From Devosia lucknowensis (GTDB lineage: Bacteria > Pseudomonadota > Alphaproteobacteria > Rhizobiales > Devosiaceae): a DNA stretch of 64,000 nucleotides. Numbering within the stretch: position 1 is the first letter of the stretch; each line of letters begins with the position of its first letter. The position numbers were made by a program, and so were the translations under genes. Positions 61,149 to 64,000 of this stretch are shown in pieces. Under the pieces are notes generated by a model that did not search any database, had not been told where the DNA came from, and saw only the letters and a program-made list of their open reading frames with translations. Where the stretch lies: positions 992,001 to 1,056,000 of the forward strand of contig NZ_FXWK01000002.1 in assembly GCF_900177655.1 (NCBI RefSeq), read 5' to 3'.

Positions 61149-63680
61149 ATGAAGATCATTCCGCAGCTCAAGATCGCGCAGAAGCTGCCCCTGGCGCTTG
61201 TCGGATCCGCGTTGGTGGTCAGCGCCGGCGTCGGCATTGCTAGCTACCTCATCGGTCTGGGCACCGTGCAGGAACAACGCAACCAGTCGATGCAGGCCGC
61301 GCTCACTACCGCCAGTTCGCTGGTGACCGACTACTTCTCGAGCGCCGAAGTCGATCTGCGCCTTTTCGTGCAGCGGTCCGACACGGTCACGGCGATGAAG
61401 AACTTGACGCGCTCGCTCGACGAGCTGCGCATGGGCCTCAAGGAACGCGCTGCGCCGCAATTGCAAGCCGCCTACGTTACCGAAAATCCCGACCCGGAAA
61501 ACCGGGCTTCGGTGGACAGCGTCGGCGCCAAGGGCGCGACCTATGACGCTCCGCACAAGCGCTTCCACCCCGGCTTCCGCACACTGATGCAGGAGCGCGG
61601 CTATTCCGACGTGATGCTGGTGAGCGCCGCCGGCGACGTGGTCTATACCGTTGCCAAGAACATGGACTTCGTCAGCAATGTGATGACGGATACGACGGCT
61701 GCGGCCTCGGGTCTTGGTCTTGCCTTTGCGGCGGCCAAGGATCTGCCCGACGGGCAGGCCGCATTTGTCGATTTCAGCCAGTATGCGCCGGCCGGATCGG
61801 CGGAAAGCTTCATGGCCATGCCGGTCTATGACAAGGACGAAAACACCGGCGTGATGGTCCTGGCCATTTCGCCCGAGGCGTTGAGCGCCCGGGTTTCGAG
61901 CCTTTCCGGGCTTGGTCTCACTGGTGAGGTCGTCGTGGTCGGCGAAGATGGTCTCTTGCGCACCGAATCCCCGCGCACCGAAGCTGCCGACGTGCTGACG
62001 ACCACGCTGACGTCGCCCGTCATCGCCGGTGCCTTTGCCGACGAGGGCGGCGAAGGGATCAGCACCGACTATCGTGGCGCCCCAATGGTGGTGCGGGCCC
62101 AGCCTGTCAGCGTCCATGATGTGACCTGGGCCGTTGCTGCCGTGCAGCCGGAAAACGAGGCCTACGCCGCCGTGGTTGAGATGCGCAACATGACCATCCT
62201 GGTCGGCAGTATCCTTCTCGCCATCGCGGCCGTTATCGGCTTCTTCTTCGCCCGCTCGATCAGCAAGCCCATCAGCCGCCTGACCGACACGATGGATACT
62301 CTGGCCAGTGGCGACCTGGCTGTTGACGTCAAGGGCGCAAGACGGGCCGACGAGATCGGCGCCATGGCGCGCGCCGTCGAGGTGTTCCGCGAGAATGCCC
62401 TCAAGGTCAACGAAATGACCGAAGCCGAGGCCGCCCGCATCATCGCCAACCAGGCCGAACGCGCCGCCATGATGCAGGATCTGCAACGCGCCTTCGGCCA
62501 GGTGGTGGATGCCGCCATCGCCGGTGACTTCTCGCGCCGCGTCGAAACCGAATTCCCCGATGACGAGCTCAACACGTTGGCCCGCTCGGTCAATGGCCTG
62601 GTCGAAACAGTCGACCGCGGCGTCACCGAGACCGGTTCGGTGCTGGCGGCACTCGCCAATACCGACCTGACCCATCGTATGGAAGGTAACTACAAAGGGG
62701 CATTTGCCCGCCTCAAGGCCGATACCAATGCGGTGGCCGACAAGCTCACCGATATCGTCGGCCAGCTGCGCGACACCTCCCGCACACTCAAGACTGCGAC
62801 CGGGGAAATTCTGTCGGGCGCCAACGATCTCAGCGAACGAACCACGCGCCAGGCCGCAACGATCGAGGAAACATCGGCGACGATGGAGCAGCTGGCGACG
62901 ACGGTATTGCAGAATGCCGACCGCGCCAATGAAGCCTCGACCGTGGCGACGACGGTGACGCGAACCGCCGAGGAAGGTGGGCAGGTCATGAGCCGGGCAA
63001 CAGGCGCAATGGAGCGGATCACCCAGTCCTCGGCCAAGATTTCCAACATCATTGGCCTCATCGACGATATCGCCTTCCAGACCAACCTCCTGGCGCTCAA
63101 CGCTTCGGTGGAAGCCGCGCGCGCAGGCGAGGCAGGCAAAGGCTTCGCCGTGGTTGCCGTGGAAGTGCGCCGCTTGGCGCAGTCCGCCGCGCAAGCCTCC
63201 AGCGACGTCAAGGCGCTCATCGAACAGAGTGCGGACGAGGTCAAGGGGGGCTCCAAGCTCGTGGCCGACGCAGCAAGCCGTCTCGAGCAAATCCTAAGCT
63301 CTGCCCGCTCGTCTAGCGAGCTGATGAACAACATCGCGCGCGAAAGCCGCGAGCAGGCCTCGGCCATCGACGAAGTGAACACCGCCGTCCGGACCATGGA
63401 CGAGATGACCCAGCACAATGCGGCGCTGGTCGAGGAAATGAATGCGTCGATCGAGCAAACCGAGGCGCAGGCGACCCAGCTCGACCGGATCGTCGATATC
63501 TTCGCGCTGGAAAAGCGGGCACAGTCGTCGTCTGCAGTGCACAAGCCGGCCGCCAATGCCGGCCCCGTGCAGGCGATCGCGCAGGGTGCGCGGGGTCTGC
63601 AGGCCAAGCTCGGCAGTGCGGCCCGATCTTATCTTTCCAAGGGGAACGCGGCAGTGGATTCAGACTGGAGCGAGTTCTAG
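61149..63680 (+). CDS. Methyl-accepting chemotaxis protein with tandem HAMP-like segments
   Basis: An 843-residue chemoreceptor. TM1 is near residues 13-35 (LPLALVGSALVVSAGVGIAS), a ~300-residue periplasmic domain (probably Cache-type) follows, and TM2 is near 348-370. A HAMP (FARSISKPISRLTDTMDTLA) and a second HAMP-like segment lead to the signalling hairpin with tip [20 protein letters not shown] near 638. It ends in the pentapeptide DWSEF, a WxxF-type docking site for CheR/CheB. ATG 61149 is used; ATG 61116 has an equally good GGAGGA site and would add 11 residues. Confidence 0.92.
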   Translation: MKIIPQLKIAQKLPLALVGSALVVSAGVGIASYLIGLGTVQEQRNQSMQAALTTASSLVTDYFSSAEVDLRLFVQRSDTVTAMKNLTRSLDELRMGLKERAAPQLQAAYVTENPDPENRASVDSVGAKGATYDAPHKRFHPGFRTLMQERGYSDVMLVSAAGDVVYTVAKNMDFVSNVMTDTTAAASGLGLAFAAAKDLPDGQAAFVDFSQYAPAGSAESFMAMPVYDKDENTGVMVLAISPEALSARVSSLSGLGLTGEVVVVGEDGLLRTESPRTEAADVLTTTLTSPVIAGAFADEGGEGISTDYRGAPMVVRAQPVSVHDVTWAVAAVQPENEAYAAVVEMRNMTILVGSILLAIAAVIGFFFARSISKPISRLTDTMDTLASGDLAVDVKGARRADEIGAMARAVEVFRENALKVNEMTEAEAARIIANQAERAAMMQDLQRAFGQVVDAAIAGDFSRRVETEFPDDELNTLARSVNGLVETVDRGVTETGSVLAALANTDLTHRMEGNYKGAFARLKADTNAVADKLTDIVGQLRDTSRTLKTATGEILSGANDLSERTTRQAATIEETSATMEQLATTVLQNADRANEASTVATTVTRTAEEGGQVMSRATGAMERITQSSAKISNIIGLIDDIAFQTNLLALNASVEAARAGEAGKGFAVVAVEVRRLAQSAAQASSDVKALIEQSADEVKGGSKLVADAASRLEQILSSARSSSELMNNIARESREQASAIDEVNTAVRTMDEMTQHNAALVEEMNASIEQTEAQATQLDRIVDIFALEKRAQSSSAVHKPAANAGPVQAIAQGARGLQAKLGSAARSYLSKGNAAVDSDWSEF

Positions 63681-63692
63681 CCAGAATGTGAC

Positions 63693-63721
63693 AAGGGCGC
63701 CTCGGGCGCCCTTCGTGTTTT
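63693..63721 (+). terminator. Intrinsic terminator after the mcp gene
   Basis: AAGGGCGCC (63693-63701), loop TCG, GGCGCCCTT (63705-63713), then CGTGTTTT. A 9-bp GC-rich stem with a short T-tract, 12 bp after the stop. Confidence 0.75.
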
Positions 63722-63780
63722 CAGTGAGCCGCGCGGCAAAAGCCAAGAAATCCACCAGTATTCTTGAACAAAAATGCCAT

Positions 63781-63794
63781 CGCAATCGATTGCG
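63781..63794. promoter_or_regulatory. Perfect 14-bp palindrome CGCAATCGATTGCG
   Basis: This palindrome, centred on CG, has the form of LacI/GalR-family operators. It lies in an AT-rich region about 105 bp before the last gene of the window, which it may control. TTGAAC (63764-63769) upstream could be a -35. Confidence 0.45.
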
Positions 63795-63899
63795 TAGATA
63801 TTCGTACAGTTTTCGGTAAATAATTTTCCATAGCGTCTTTCCCATCAGTCGGCGCGAGAGCTCAAGAATGAGCGCCGCGTCCGTATGGGGGAGTGACAT

Positions 63900-64000
63900 A
63901 TGAAACTGATTGCGCGCCTTTTGGGAAACGTGCGCATGACCACCACCATCCTGGTGCTTGTCATGTTGTCGATTATCGGCTCGATCGCGGCTGTCTCTGG
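63900..64000 (+). CDS. N-terminus of a membrane protein, possibly another chemoreceptor (truncated by window end)
   Basis: ATG 63900 with GGGGGA 7 bp upstream begins a frame open to the window edge. The visible residues are MKLIARLLGNVRMTTTILVL followed by a hydrophobic helix (VMLSIIGSIAAVSG). A short basic N-terminus then a membrane helix, just after an mcp gene, suggests another MCP, but 34 residues cannot prove it. Confidence 0.6.
   Translation, partial: MKLIARLLGNVRMTTTILVLVMLSIIGSIAAVS

Noticed and set aside
61035..63290. 751-residue minus-strand reading frame
   Set aside because: It is antisense to the MCP gene and Arg/His/Gly-rich, as expected for a shadow frame.

Overview
The window is GC-rich, almost fully coding DNA from an alphaproteobacterium, most likely order Hyphomicrobiales and plausibly Devosiaceae. 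The grounds are the split cheYAW / cheD-mcp-cheRB-cheY chemotaxis cluster, the many ABC and TRAP uptake systems, a PotFGHI polyamine importer and the codon usage. The family-level placement is inference. I saw no rRNA, tRNA, insertion sequence, phage gene or CRISPR array.

Layout. (1) 1-11 kb: the 3' part of one giant gene for a surface protein with about 34 Ig-like modules and a C-terminal autotransporter barrel. (2) 11-17 kb: an organosulfur-type operon: flavin monooxygenase, FMN reductase, three-gene ABC importer and a YdhS-like FAD/NAD(P) protein. (3) 17-22 kb: an IclR regulator divergent from a TRAP operon (binding protein, unknown 230-aa protein, small and large permeases), then a pseudouridine synthase. 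(4) 22.5-25.4 kb: panB-coaBC-panC for pantothenate and coenzyme A. (5) 25.4-29.4 kb, minus strand: YCII protein, EamA exporter, and a cydAB/cioAB quinol oxidase with a 38-aa DUF2474 subunit. (6) 29.6-38.3 kb: tightly overlapping aldo/keto reductase, FAH-family hydrolase, Dda-like helicase and transglutaminase genes; a convergent second transglutaminase; a Kef-type antiporter with an acidic tail; an Rrf2 regulator; purU. (7) 38.4-43.4 kb, minus strand: a tiny ORF with a perfect Shine-Dalgarno sequence and its own terminator, a small membrane-anchored protein, and the potFGHI operon. (8) 43.9-49 kb: psuG and its kinase, a quinone oxidoreductase-like gene, a secreted orphan and a SAF-domain oxidoreductase. 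(9) 49.3-64 kb: a chemotaxis locus (STAS, cheY, cheA, cheW; then cheD, mcp, cheR, cheB, cheY2, mcp and the start of one more membrane protein). It is split by an unusual adenylation/carrier/acyltransferase fusion gene and an opposite-strand gene for a small protein with a CheZ/CheT-like DxxxQ motif.

The most interesting points are the one-polypeptide fusion that looks like a self-contained Dlt-type acyl export machine; the DxxxQ candidate CheY-P phosphatase, which shares a C-terminal D-x-x-x-F pentapeptide with CheD and the main MCP; the 23-codon mini-gene at 38.5 kb; and several precise inverted repeats that look like operators (18.2, 45.75, 56.15 and 63.8 kb). All calls come from reading the sequence; no database search was run.
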